From: Nocardia panacis
Lineage (GTDB): Bacteria > Actinomycetota > Actinomycetes > Mycobacteriales > Mycobacteriaceae
Reading direction: 5' to 3'
Assembly (NCBI RefSeq): GCF_003598715.1
Contig: NZ_QZFU01000016.1
Coordinates: 496,001 to 560,000 of the forward strand
DNA: 64,000 nucleotides
This document shows, one piece after another, positions 24,887 through 32,742 of this stretch. Made by a program: the position numbers and the translations under genes. The notes under the pieces are model-generated. The model worked only from the letters and a program-made list of their open reading frames with translations, was not told the origin of the DNA and searched no databases. Numbering within the stretch: the first letter of the stretch is position 1; every line of letters begins with the position of its first letter.

Positions 24887-26959
24887 TCAGCCGTTCTGGG
24901 CCTGAATCGCGGTAATGGCAACGGTATTGACGATGTCGGCGACCAGCGCGCCGCGCGAGAGATCATTGACCGGCTTGCGCAACCCCTGCAGCACCGGGCC
25001 GATCGCGATGGCGCCCGCACTGCGCTGCACCGCCTTGTAGGTGTTGTTGCCGGTATTCAGGTCGGGGAAGACGAAAACCGTTGCCCGTCCGGCGACTTGG
25101 GAATCGGGCAGCTTGGTGTTGGCCACCGTCGCATCGATCGCGGCGTCGTACTGGATCGGCCCCTCGACCGGTAGTCGCGACGCCCGTTCGCGCACCAGCT
25201 TGGTGGCCACCCTGACCTTGTCCACATCCGCGCCGCTGCCCGATTCGCCGGTCGAATAGGACAGCATGGCCACCCTGGGTTCGATGCCGAACCGGGCGGC
25301 GGTGCCCGCCGAGGAGATCGCGATATCGGCCAACTGCTCGGAGGTGGGATCCGGAACCACCGCGCAGTCGCCGTAGGCGAGCACCCGATCCGCCAGACAC
25401 ATCAGGAACACGCTAGACACCGTCGAGACGCCGGGCACCGTCTTGATGATCTCGAACGAGGGCCGAATGGTATGCGCCGTGGTGTGCGCCGCACCGGAAA
25501 CCATGCCGTCGGCAATGCCCAGATGCACCATCATGGTGCCGAAATACGAGATGTCGGTGACGGTTTCGCGGGCGCGCTCCAAGGTCATCCCCTTGTGCGC
25601 GCGCAACCTGGTGTACTCCTCGGCGAACTGCTCGAGGTATCGGCTGGTGCGCGGATCGAGCACCTCGGCAGCGCCGATATCGACACCCAGTTCCGCCGCG
25701 CGCGCCCGCACCGCCGACTCGTCACCGAGGATGACCAGGTCGGCGATCTTGCGCTGCAGAACCCGACCCGCCGCGCGCAGGATGCGATCATCACCGCCCT
25801 CGGGCAGGACGATGCGCCTGCGATCCGCGCGCGCCCACTCGATGAGCTGATATTCGAACATCTGCGGAGTGACCACGCCGCTGAGCGGAACCTCGATGCG
25901 GCGCAACAGCTCCGGAGCGTCCACATACTGCTCCATCAGGGCCAGCGCGGTATCCACCTTGCGTGGACTGCCCGCCGCCATCCGCCCCCTGGTGTTGTGC
26001 ACGGCACTCGCCGTGTCGTAGGTGCCCAAGGCCGTGGTGAGGATCGGCAGCTTCGGCCGCAGCCCGCTCATGAGTCGGGCCACCGCCGGATGCGGCAGCA
26101 TGCCACCGTTCATGATGATGCCCGACAGCGACGGAAACCCCTCCGCCTCATGGGCATTCACCACGCTGAGCAGTACATCGGAGCGGTCGCCCGGCGCGAT
26201 CACCACTACACCGTCCACCAGCCGTTCCAGGATGTGCTCCGCGGTCATCCCGCCGACCATCACGCGCAGTGCCTCGCGCTGCAGCAATTCCGGGTCGCCG
26301 CTGTACATCTCGCCACCGATCGCCGTGCACAACTCGGCCATGGTCGGCGCGATCAGCAGCGGCACCTCCGGCAGCGACCACACCGGGACGCCGAAACCGG
26401 CCAGCACGGCCCGGATCTCGTTCAACCGGTCCGGATCGCAGCGGTTGGCGATGATCGCGGCGAGTTGGGCGTGCTCGTGCGCCAATTCGCTCGCACACAG
26501 CTCGGCGAGGTGCTTGACCTCCTCCGGGGTGCGGCCCGCACCGCGCAGCACCAACAGCATGGGCGCGCCGAGATTGGCCGCGATGCGGCCGTTGAAACGC
26601 AACTCGCTGGGGCTGGCCACATCGGTGTAGTCCGAACCGATCACCACCACCGCGTCGCACACCTTGGCCACCTCGTGGAACCGCAGCACGATCTCGCTGA
26701 TCGCCGCATCCGGATCGGCATGCACATCCTCGTAGGTGACCCCCACCGCCTGCTGATAGTCGATATCGGCGGTGCTGTGCTCGAGCAGCAGTTCCAGGAT
26801 GTAGTCGGGTTCGGCGGTGGAGCGGGCGATCGGCCGGAACACCCCCACCCGCGCGGTGGTCGCGCACAGCATCTGCAGCACGCCGAGCGCCACCGTCGAC
26901 TTGCCGGTGTCCCCCTCCGGCGAGGCGATGTACACGGTGGAAGGTGCGTTGTCGGCCAT
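24887..26959 (-). CDS. pta: Phosphate acetyltransferase Pta
   Basis: A 690-aa long-form enzyme converting acetyl-CoA and phosphate to acetyl phosphate. The N-terminal third is a P-loop/BioD-like domain (IASPEGDTGKSTVALGV), the middle a DRTGG regulatory domain, and the C-terminal 330 residues the catalytic domain (IVLPEGGDDRILRAAG, SGAAHTTAHTIRP, YSTGESGSGADVDKVR, DLNTGNNTYKAVQRS). This matches the long regulated type found in mycobacteria and E. coli. It is first in pta-ackA and divergent from the F420H2-dependent reductase gene. Confidence 0.97.
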   Translation of the reverse strand: MADNAPSTVYIASPEGDTGKSTVALGVLQMLCATTARVGVFRPIARSTAEPDYILELLLEHSTADIDYQQAVGVTYEDVHADPDAAISEIVLRFHEVAKVCDAVVVIGSDYTDVASPSELRFNGRIAANLGAPMLLVLRGAGRTPEEVKHLAELCASELAHEHAQLAAIIANRCDPDRLNEIRAVLAGFGVPVWSLPEVPLLIAPTMAELCTAIGGEMYSGDPELLQREALRVMVGGMTAEHILERLVDGVVVIAPGDRSDVLLSVVNAHEAEGFPSLSGIIMNGGMLPHPAVARLMSGLRPKLPILTTALGTYDTASAVHNTRGRMAAGSPRKVDTALALMEQYVDAPELLRRIEVPLSGVVTPQMFEYQLIEWARADRRRIVLPEGGDDRILRAAGRVLQRKIADLVILGDESAVRARAAELGVDIGAAEVLDPRTSRYLEQFAEEYTRLRAHKGMTLERARETVTDISYFGTMMVHLGIADGMVSGAAHTTAHTIRPSFEIIKTVPGVSTVSSVFLMCLADRVLAYGDCAVVPDPTSEQLADIAISSAGTAARFGIEPRVAMLSYSTGESGSGADVDKVRVATKLVRERASRLPVEGPIQYDAAIDATVANTKLPDSQVAGRATVFVFPDLNTGNNTYKAVQRSAGAIAIGPVLQGLRKPVNDLSRGALVADIVNTVAITAIQAQNG

Positions 26960-27104
26960 AGTCGTGAGCTTAGGCGTACCTCCGCCTTCGCTCCGGCCGT
27001 GCGCATGTTCAGGGCGACTTCGCCGACTGCACCCATGGTGAACCTACCGCTACCAGCACCGCCGGAGGAGACGGCGATCACGCGACACCGCTATAGTCCC
27101 CGCC

Positions 27105-27650
27105 ATGGCCGAGCAATTCCCGACCCGCATGTGGGGTTCGCGCACGAATGCCTTGGCCCGCCTTGCCAACCGGTTCGCCGCGACACCGGTGGGCTCCTGG
27201 GTCATCCGCAAGCTCACCCCGCTGGACCGGGCGGTGCTCGAACGCACCGACGCCAAATACACCGTGCTCGGGCCGATCGGCGCGCCCGTCATCCTGCTCA
27301 CCACCGTCGGCCGCAAATCCGGGCAGCCACGCACCGCACCGCTGCTGTACGTGCACGACGGGGCGGTCCTGTACGTCGTTGGCAGCAATTTCGGACAGGC
27401 GCACCATCCCGCGTGGACGGCCAACCTGGCCGCCGAGCCGACGGCCACCGTGGCCATCGCGGGACAGCACATCCCGGTGACGGCCGCGCGGGTGACCGAT
27501 CCGACCGAGCAGGAGACGATCTTCGCCCGCTTCGTCGAGGTCACCGGCGCGTACGCCGCCTATCGCGAGCGCACCACCCGCGATCTGCGCATCTTCGCAC
27601 TGCGCCGCGTCCGATCCACCGACGCGCCCGCTGCTCCGACACAGCCCTGA
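27105..27650 (+). CDS. F420H2-dependent reductase, Ddn/nitroreductase-like family
   Basis: A 181-aa split-barrel protein of the deazaflavin-dependent nitroreductase family. The motif LLTTVGRKSGQPRTAPLLYV and the downstream GSNFGQAHHPAWTANLAAEP are typical F420-binding features of this group, in which Ddn reduces quinones and nitroimidazoles. Reduced F420 would be supplied by the glucose-6-phosphate dehydrogenase encoded by the next, convergent gene. The physiological substrate cannot be told from sequence. An N-terminal helical stretch before the barrel may contact the membrane, as proposed for Ddn. Confidence 0.85.
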   Translation: MAEQFPTRMWGSRTNALARLANRFAATPVGSWVIRKLTPLDRAVLERTDAKYTVLGPIGAPVILLTTVGRKSGQPRTAPLLYVHDGAVLYVVGSNFGQAHHPAWTANLAAEPTATVAIAGQHIPVTAARVTDPTEQETIFARFVEVTGAYAAYRERTTRDLRIFALRRVRSTDAPAAPTQP

Positions 27651-27707
27651 CCCGCCCAGCCACGAACCGTACCGACAACGCCCGGTCCGAGACGCCGAGA
27701 CAGGGCC

Positions 27708-28718
27708 TCAGCCCAGGGCGCGCAGGCGCGGAGCCAGATCCCGCTCGAACAACTCCAGGAAGCGCCGCTGATCCTGCCCCGGCCCGTGGAACACCAGGTG
27801 GTTGAGACCCGCATCGATGTAGGGCTTGATCTGCGCCACGGCCTCGTCCGGATCGCTCGCCACGATCCACCGCTTGGCGATCTGCTCGATCGGCAGCGCG
27901 TCGGCGGCGGCCTCCATCTCGATCGGATCGGTGATCGAATGCTTCTGCTCGGCGCTCAGCGACAGCGGCGCCCAGAAACGCGTATTCTCCAGCGCCAGTT
28001 CGGGATCGGTGTCGTAGGAGAGTTTGATCTCGATCATCCGATCGATCTGATCGATACTGCGACCGGCCTTGGCCGCGCCCTCGGCCACCGCGGGCAGCAA
28101 CTTCTCGGTGTAGAGGTCCATCCCCTTGCCCGAGGTGCAGATGAAACCGTCACCCGCGCGTCCCGCGTAGCGGGCCACCAGCGGACCGCCCGCCGCGATG
28201 TAGACGGGGATACCGCCCTTGGGCACGTCGTAGATGGACGCGCCGACCGTGCGGTAGTACTCGCCGTCGAAATCGGTGCGCTCACCGGTCCACAGTGCGC
28301 GCATGAGCGCCACCGCCTCGCGCAGCCGGGCGAAACGCTCCTTGAATTCCGGCCATTCACCGGTGTAACCGGTGGCGATCTCATTGAGCGCCTCGCCGGA
28401 GCCGACACCGAGCATGACCCGGTTCGGGTACAGCAGCCCCATGGTGGCGAAGGCCTGCGCGATAACCGCCGGGTTGTAGCGGAAGGTCGGGGTGAGCACC
28501 GAGGTGCCCAGCATGATGCGTTCGGTGCGCTCGCCCACCGCCGCCATCCAGGCCAGTGAGAACGGCGCGTGACCGCCCTTGTGCCGCCACGGCTGGAAAT
28601 GGTCGCTGACGGTCGCGCTGTCGAGGCCGTGCCGTTCGGCCAGAACCGCGAGCTCCACCAGTTCGCGGGGGCCGAACTGTTCTGCCGATGCCTTGTAACC
28701 GAGCTTGAGTTCGCCCAT
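27708..28718 (-). CDS. fgd: F420-dependent glucose-6-phosphate dehydrogenase
   Basis: A 336-aa luciferase-fold enzyme oxidising glucose 6-phosphate and reducing coenzyme F420. Start ATG at 28718 has AGGAG eight bases upstream. Signatures: [15 protein letters not shown] at the N-terminus, [20 protein letters not shown] with the F420-contacting residues, [10 protein letters not shown], and the phosphate-site region near KLSYD. Length equals that of the mycobacterial enzyme as I remember it. Presence of this gene shows that the organism makes F420, and it is the probable electron source for Ddn-type reductases. Confidence 0.96.
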   Translation of the reverse strand: MGELKLGYKASAEQFGPRELVELAVLAERHGLDSATVSDHFQPWRHKGGHAPFSLAWMAAVGERTERIMLGTSVLTPTFRYNPAVIAQAFATMGLLYPNRVMLGVGSGEALNEIATGYTGEWPEFKERFARLREAVALMRALWTGERTDFDGEYYRTVGASIYDVPKGGIPVYIAAGGPLVARYAGRAGDGFICTSGKGMDLYTEKLLPAVAEGAAKAGRSIDQIDRMIEIKLSYDTDPELALENTRFWAPLSLSAEQKHSITDPIEMEAAADALPIEQIAKRWIVASDPDEAVAQIKPYIDAGLNHLVFHGPGQDQRRFLELFERDLAPRLRALG

Positions 28719-28848
28719 GTGCCTTACTCCTAAAGGTCGGTGTCGACTCTTTGTCCGAAGGTAGTCAACCGCGCGGCGGGCGGCGAATATGCCCGAATTC
28801 GCGGGGTTTGTCGGGCCGCCGCCCCGGCGTCGGGGCCCAATTGGATTT

Positions 28849-28914
28849 GCGGCGCTCACGGGTCCCTCCGTGGTCACGCTGCGCTACCGCCTCCGGTCCC
28901 GTCCCTCACGCCGC
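28849..28914. repeat. Short interspersed repeat, copy B, intergenic
   Basis: A 66-bp segment with 6-bp terminal inverted repeats (GCGGCG and CGCCGC) and the same core as the copy in the carboxylase gene: 28864-28896 matches 6301-6333 at 30 of 33 bases, in the same orientation relative to the ends. It lies in the 220-bp gap between divergent fgd and the HAD gene, ending 24 bp before the HAD start codon, so it may be transcribed in the HAD leader. Confidence 0.7.
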
Positions 28915-28938
28915 GGTTGTTGCGACCGTCAGGTATGT

Positions 28939-29751
28939 ATGACGGATACTCAGGTGGTGACTGCAGCAGAACCGATTTTGTCTTACCTCACGGACATGGA
29001 TGGCGTCTTGGTCCACGAGGACCACCTCGTGCCCGGTGCCGACAAGTTCCTGGCCGAACTGCGCGCGAACGAGACGCCGTTCCTGGTGCTCACCAACAAC
29101 TCCATCCGCACCCCGCGCGACCTGCAGGCCCGCCTGCGCCACACCGGACTCGATATCCCCGAATCGGCTATCTGGACCTCGGCGCTGGCCACCGCCACCT
29201 TCCTCGACGAGCAGCGCCCCGGCGGAACCGCCTACGTGGTGGGCGAATCCGGACTCACCACCGCGCTGCACGAGATCGGGTACGTCCTTACCGACAGCGA
29301 TCCGGACTATGTGGTGCTCGGGGAGACCCGCACCTATTCCTTCGAGGCGATCACCACCGCCATCCGGCTCGTCGAGCGCGGCGCGCGGTTCATCGCCACC
29401 AACCCGGACCCCACCGGCCCCTCCCGCGACGGTTCGCTGCCCGCAACGGGCTCCGTCGCCGCCCTGATCACCCGCGCCACCGGCCGCGAACCGTACTACG
29501 TCGGCAAACCCAACCCCCTCATGATGCGCTCGGCCCTGCGCCGCATCGGCGCCCACTCCCAATCCACCGTCATGATCGGCGACCGCATGGACACCGACGT
29601 CGTCGCGGGCCTGGAGGCAGGCCTGCGAACCATCCTGGTCACCTCCGGCATCTCCAGCCGCGAATCCGTCGAACAGTTCCCCTACCGCCCGACCATGGTG
29701 GTCGATTCGGTGGCCGACCTGGTCGGCAGCACACCGAATCCGTTCACTTAG
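28939..29751 (+). CDS. HAD-superfamily IIA phosphatase (NagD/PNPase-like)
   Basis: A 270-aa hydrolase. Catalytic motif I is YLTDMDGVLVHE (nucleophile Asp and the Asp two residues on), motif II LTNNS, motif III lysine in YVGKPNPLMM, and motif IV IGDRMDTDVVAG. The cap inserted between motifs II and III makes it type IIA, a group that dephosphorylates small phosphorylated metabolites such as nucleotides, p-nitrophenyl phosphate or phosphoglycolate. Start ATG at 28939 gives MTDTQVVTAAEP. It is divergent from fgd and convergent with the toxin gene. Confidence 0.88.
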   Translation: MTDTQVVTAAEPILSYLTDMDGVLVHEDHLVPGADKFLAELRANETPFLVLTNNSIRTPRDLQARLRHTGLDIPESAIWTSALATATFLDEQRPGGTAYVVGESGLTTALHEIGYVLTDSDPDYVVLGETRTYSFEAITTAIRLVERGARFIATNPDPTGPSRDGSLPATGSVAALITRATGREPYYVGKPNPLMMRSALRRIGAHSQSTVMIGDRMDTDVVAGLEAGLRTILVTSGISSRESVEQFPYRPTMVVDSVADLVGSTPNPFT

Positions 29752-29759
29752 ACCATTTC

Positions 29760-30029
29760 TCAGTCGTCGTAGTGCGAACCCACCTGCACCACAACGATTT
29801 CCGTGTCTGTCACGTAGTAGACGAGCCGATGCTCCTGCGTAATCCGTCGCGACCAGTGCCCGGCAAGGTGGTGGCGCAACGGCTCGGGTTTGCCGATGCC
29901 CTCGAACGGATCGCGCAGGGCGGCATCGATCATCTTGTTCGCGCCCTTGAGGACTGCCCGATCGATGCTGAGCGATTCGCGGTAGGACTTCCAACCCTGG
30001 GCAGTGAACGCGAGTTTGCGATCCGGCAC
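29760..30029 (-). CDS. yoeB: YoeB-family mRNA interferase toxin
   Basis: An 89-aa protein with the YoeB signature: LRDPFEGIGKPEPLRHHLAG, then WSRRITQEHRLVYYV, and a C-terminal GSHYDD in place of the common CRYHY-type ending. YoeB toxins cut mRNA in the ribosomal A site. The GTG start at 30029 lies 3 bp after the antitoxin stop, so the pair is translated together. The catalytic Glu and Arg in SRRITQEHRL and the C-terminal His-Tyr appear intact, so it should be active when free of YefM. Confidence 0.93.
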   Translation of the reverse strand: MPDRKLAFTAQGWKSYRESLSIDRAVLKGANKMIDAALRDPFEGIGKPEPLRHHLAGHWSRRITQEHRLVYYVTDTEIVVVQVGSHYDD

Positions 30030-30032
30030 CGA

Positions 30033-30296
30033 TCAGTCCGCATCGGGATCGATGAGGGCGTGGGATTCGGTGCGCCCCGCGCGCGCGTCCTCGGCCGACC
30101 TGAGCAATCTCGCCCCACCGTGTGTCCGCAGCACGTAGAGGGTCTCCATGAGCGAGTTGTAATCGCTCTCGGCCATCAGTACGGCGTTCTCGCCGCTCTT
30201 GCTGACCACGGTCACGGTGTCGTGGTCGTCGTTGACGGCGCGGACCAGGTTGAACAGATCTTGGCGCACGGTCGATATCGGAAGCGCCTTGCTCAT
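30033..30296 (-). CDS. yefM: YefM-family antitoxin
   Basis: An 87-aa Phd/YefM-fold protein started at ATG 30296, with a GAGAGGG purine run upstream. The N-terminus (ALPISTVRQDLFNLVRAVNDD) and VTVVSKSGENAVLMAESDYNSLMETLYVL match the DNA-binding and dimerisation region; the acidic C-terminal tail (ESHALIDPDAD) would wrap YoeB. It should repress its own operon through the inverted repeat at 30331-30352, which overlaps a possible -10 (TACAAT). Confidence 0.93.
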   Translation of the reverse strand: MSKALPISTVRQDLFNLVRAVNDDHDTVTVVSKSGENAVLMAESDYNSLMETLYVLRTHGGARLLRSAEDARAGRTESHALIDPDAD

Positions 30297-30330
30297 CACA
30301 CAACCCTCTCGCAAAACAACCCCCTTTGAA

Positions 30331-30352
30331 GTCGTACAACTTATTGTACGAC
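30331..30352. promoter_or_regulatory. YefM operator over the toxin-antitoxin promoter
   Basis: Inverted repeat with 9-bp perfect arms GTCGTACAA and TTGTACGAC separated by CTTA. YefM of E. coli recognises palindromes with a TGTACA core; TGTAC is present here in each arm. On the minus strand the repeat contains TACAAT, a good -10, 34-56 bp before the antitoxin start. Confidence 0.7.
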
Positions 30353-30370
30353 ACCGTAGCGCGCTACGGT
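30353..30370. promoter_or_regulatory. Perfect 18-bp palindrome next to the YefM operator
   Basis: ACCGTAGCGCGCTACGGT is fully self-complementary and directly abuts the YefM inverted repeat. It would fall between the -35 and -10 of the toxin-antitoxin promoter, so it may be a second operator. Alternatively it is a hairpin ending metZ transcription, 65 bp past the metZ stop. Confidence 0.5.
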
Positions 30371-30434
30371 CGGCACGCGCAATACCGATCCGCCGCGCTC
30401 GCGCTCGCCATCGCCTGAAATGCGATGAACCCGG

Positions 30435-31649
30435 TCAGGCCAGTGCCTGGTCCAGATCGCCGAGGAGGTCTTCGACGTCCTCGAGGCCGAGGGAGAGGCG
30501 GACGACGCCGTCGGTGAGGCCGATGCCCGCGCGGCCTTCCGGCCCCATGGCGCGGTGGGTGGTGGTGGCCGGGTGGGTGATGAGGGTTTTGGCGTCGCCG
30601 AGGTTGTTGGAGATATCGACGATGCGCAGCTGGTTGAGCACCTCGAAGGCGCGTTTCTTGGCCTCGTGCTCGGGGGCCGCCAGCTCGAAGGTGACGACGG
30701 TGCCGCCGCCGGTCATTTGGGCGGTGGCGAGGGCGTGCTGGGGGTGGGATTCCAGGAACGGGTAGCGGACCCAGCTCACGGCGGGGTGGGCTTCGAGGAA
30801 GCGGGCGACGCGCAGTGCGGATTCGGTGGACTGGCGCACCCGCAGCGGCATGGTCTCGAGGCCCTTGAGCAGGGTCCAGGCGTTGAACGGGCTCAGTGCC
30901 GGACCGGTGTGGCGCATGAGGGTTTTCACGGGGCCGTCGATGTAGTCGTGCGCGCCGAGGATGGCGCCGCCGAGCACGCGGCCCTGGCCGTCGATGTGTT
31001 TGGTGCCGGAGTAAACCACGACGTCCGCGCCCAGTTCGAAGCCGCGCTGCAGCAGTGGGGTGGCGAAGACGTTGTCCAGCACCACCTTCGCGCCCGCGGC
31101 ATGGGCCAGTTCGCTGACCCGACGCACATCGACCAGGGTCTGCATCGGATTGGCGGGCGTCTCGAAGAACACGGCCTGCGTGGGCACCGACAGCGCCTGT
31201 TCCCACTGGTCCAGGTCCTCGCCGTCGACGAAGACGGTCTCCACGCCCCAGCGCGGCAAAATCTCCTCGCACACCACGAAGCAGGAGCCGAACAGGCTGC
31301 GCGCGGCGACGAGTCTGTCGCCCTTGCCGAGCAGCGCGCCGAGCGCGGTGAATACCGCCGACATGCCGCTGGCGGTAGCGAAGGCCGCCTCGGCTCCGTC
31401 GAGCAGCCGGATGCGCTCCTCGAACATGGCGACGGTGGGATTGCCGTACCGGGAGTAGACGAAATGCTCGACCTCGCCGGTGAACGCGGCCTCGGCCGCC
31501 TCGGCGCTCTCGTAGACGAATCCCGATGACAGGTACAGCGCCTCGGAGGTTTCCTCGAAGCCGGAGCGGCGCAGACCGCCGCGCACGCCGAGAGTCGCGG
31601 GGCCGACGCCCTCGGGCAGCGGCCTGTTGAACGCACCACCGGTGATCAT
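30435..31649 (-). CDS. metZ: O-succinylhomoserine sulfhydrylase MetZ
   Basis: A 404-aa PLP enzyme of the Cys/Met metabolism family making homocysteine from O-succinylhomoserine and sulfide. The PLP lysine is in VVYSGTKHIDGQGR; the pyridine-binding aspartate is in VVLDNVFATP; other landmarks are SRYGNPT and GRAGIGLTDGVVRLSLGLED. Start ATG at 31649 has GGGAGG five bases upstream. It lies 67 bp after the rhodanese gene, within an operon preceded by a SAM-IV riboswitch, which should reduce expression when S-adenosylmethionine is plentiful. Confidence 0.95.
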   Translation of the reverse strand: MITGGAFNRPLPEGVGPATLGVRGGLRRSGFEETSEALYLSSGFVYESAEAAEAAFTGEVEHFVYSRYGNPTVAMFEERIRLLDGAEAAFATASGMSAVFTALGALLGKGDRLVAARSLFGSCFVVCEEILPRWGVETVFVDGEDLDQWEQALSVPTQAVFFETPANPMQTLVDVRRVSELAHAAGAKVVLDNVFATPLLQRGFELGADVVVYSGTKHIDGQGRVLGGAILGAHDYIDGPVKTLMRHTGPALSPFNAWTLLKGLETMPLRVRQSTESALRVARFLEAHPAVSWVRYPFLESHPQHALATAQMTGGGTVVTFELAAPEHEAKKRAFEVLNQLRIVDISNNLGDAKTLITHPATTTHRAMGPEGRAGIGLTDGVVRLSLGLEDVEDLLGDLDQALA

Positions 31650-31716
31650 GCCAACCTCCCGCACGAAATCACTGCCGCACCACGGGAATTCGCGCGGCCA
31701 ACGGAACGTGTCGCGC

Positions 31717-32133
31717 TCACGACTGCCGCCAGGGCAAACCGGAGGCCCGCCAACCGGCGCCGCCGCGGTGACCGGAGGCGTCGAGTCCGCCCTCGAATCC
31801 CTCCGACACGTTGAATGCGGGTGCGATACCGAGGGCGGTCGCGGTGGTGGCCGCATGCGCGGACCGCTGACCGGAGCGACACAGGAAGACGACGGGCGCG
31901 TCGGCGGGGCGCTGTTGCAGCGCGGCGACGAGCTGATCGGCGAAGGCCGGATTGCGGGCGCCCGTGCCGTCGACCCATTCGATGAGCACGGTGGGTCGCT
32001 CGATCGAGCTGGTATCCGGCACGCCGACGAATTTCCATTCGGCTTCGGTGCGCACATCGATCAGGATCGCGTCCGGATGCTCCCGCAGCAGCTCCCACGC
32101 CTGCGCCGCGGTGATATCACCGGCGTAACTCAA
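31717..32133 (-). CDS. Rhodanese-domain sulfurtransferase, TTG start
   Basis: A 138-aa single rhodanese domain. The active-site loop FLCRSGQRSAHA carries the persulfide cysteine, and LIDVRTEAEWKFVGVPD is the family N-terminal motif. I place the start at TTG 32133 (SYAGDITAAQAW follows) because a GAGGAGG lies 5 bases upstream; the longer GTG-started reading from 32154 would put this ribosome site inside the gene. It is first in the rhodanese-metZ operon and may supply or handle sulfane sulfur for methionine synthesis, or detoxify cyanide or sulfide. Confidence 0.88.
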   Translation of the reverse strand: MSYAGDITAAQAWELLREHPDAILIDVRTEAEWKFVGVPDTSSIERPTVLIEWVDGTGARNPAFADQLVAALQQRPADAPVVFLCRSGQRSAHAATTATALGIAPAFNVSEGFEGGLDASGHRGGAGWRASGLPWRQS

Positions 32134-32164
32134 TTGGACCTCCTCGGAATCCACGCTTGCCGCG

Positions 32165-32264
32165 CCCGGGTCCGGCGCACGGCCAGGTCGTCACCCGGAG
32201 CACCCCACCGTGGCGGAGGGTTGCCGACCAGCAGAGCCGGGGCTTGACGCTGGTTCTCATGACC
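32165..32264 (-). ncRNA. SAM-IV riboswitch controlling rhodanese-metZ
   Basis: On the minus strand from 32264 the sequence carries the SAM-IV pattern: GGTCATGAG, then CCAGCGTCAAGCCCCGGCT, GCTGGTCGGCAACCCTCC, CGGTGGGGTGCTCCGGGTGA and the closing GACC at about 32185-32189. The first GGTC pairs with this GACC to close P1, and CCAGC pairs with GCTGG. A second GC-rich stem follows up to about 32165. The ribosome site of the rhodanese gene lies 20 bases further on, so control of translation initiation is likely. SAM-IV elements are known from actinobacterial methionine genes. Confidence 0.88.
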
Positions 32265-32298
32265 TCCGAATGAGGATGGCTGGCGCGGGGTCACCGTG

Positions 32299-32742
32299 TC
32301 AATTGCAGACCTGCCACTTCTGGCCTGTCCTGGTGAGATTCCAGGTGCCCGGATGTTCGGTGTCGGCGAATTTCACGGTGACGCTCACCTTGGCCCGATC
32401 GCCGTCGGCGGTCGGATTCTCGATCTTGGTGACACTGACCGCCTGCCCGCTCTGGCGTTGCGCCAGCGGGGAATGCTTCGGATCGAAGTCCTTGCACACG
32501 GTTCCCGCCGCGCCGACGCCGTCGGTGTTGTTCACACCGTCGACGAATTCGCGGACCGCGCCCGCGATCCGATCGGCGACTGTGACATTTTTCTCAGCGG
32601 GTGCGAGCAGTCCGCCGATGACGATCGCCACCAGCACCGCGACCGCGATGATGCCCGCCGCGATGAAGGGTTTCATCGATCGGCGATCGGTCTGGTCGAT
32701 CTCGATCGGGGGTTCGTCGGACGGGGTTCGCTGGTCGGTCAT
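32299..32742 (-). CDS. Single-pass membrane protein with C-terminal DUF4878/NTF2-like domain
   Basis: A 147-aa protein, ATG at 32742. A short polar N-terminus (MTDQRTPSDEPPIEID) precedes one membrane span (FIAAGIIAVAVLVAIVIGGLL at about 28-48) and a small extracytoplasmic domain with two cysteines (GTVCKDF and WQVCN) probably bridged. The ending GTWNLTRTGQKWQVCN resembles the ending of the giant protein at 47996-52450 (TFDLQRTQDGWKVC), so the two are paralogous in their C-terminal domain. Function is unknown; it lies upstream of and in the same direction as rhodanese-metZ. Confidence 0.75.
   Translation of the reverse strand: MTDQRTPSDEPPIEIDQTDRRSMKPFIAAGIIAVAVLVAIVIGGLLAPAEKNVTVADRIAGAVREFVDGVNNTDGVGAAGTVCKDFDPKHSPLAQRQSGQAVSVTKIENPTADGDRAKVSVTVKFADTEHPGTWNLTRTGQKWQVCN

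Noticed and set aside
26980..27010. Short similarity between 26986-27003 and 47893-47910 (GCTCCGGCC-x-TGCGC)
   Set aside because: Only about 15 bases match and both are GC-rich intergenic sequence; chance is a sufficient explanation.
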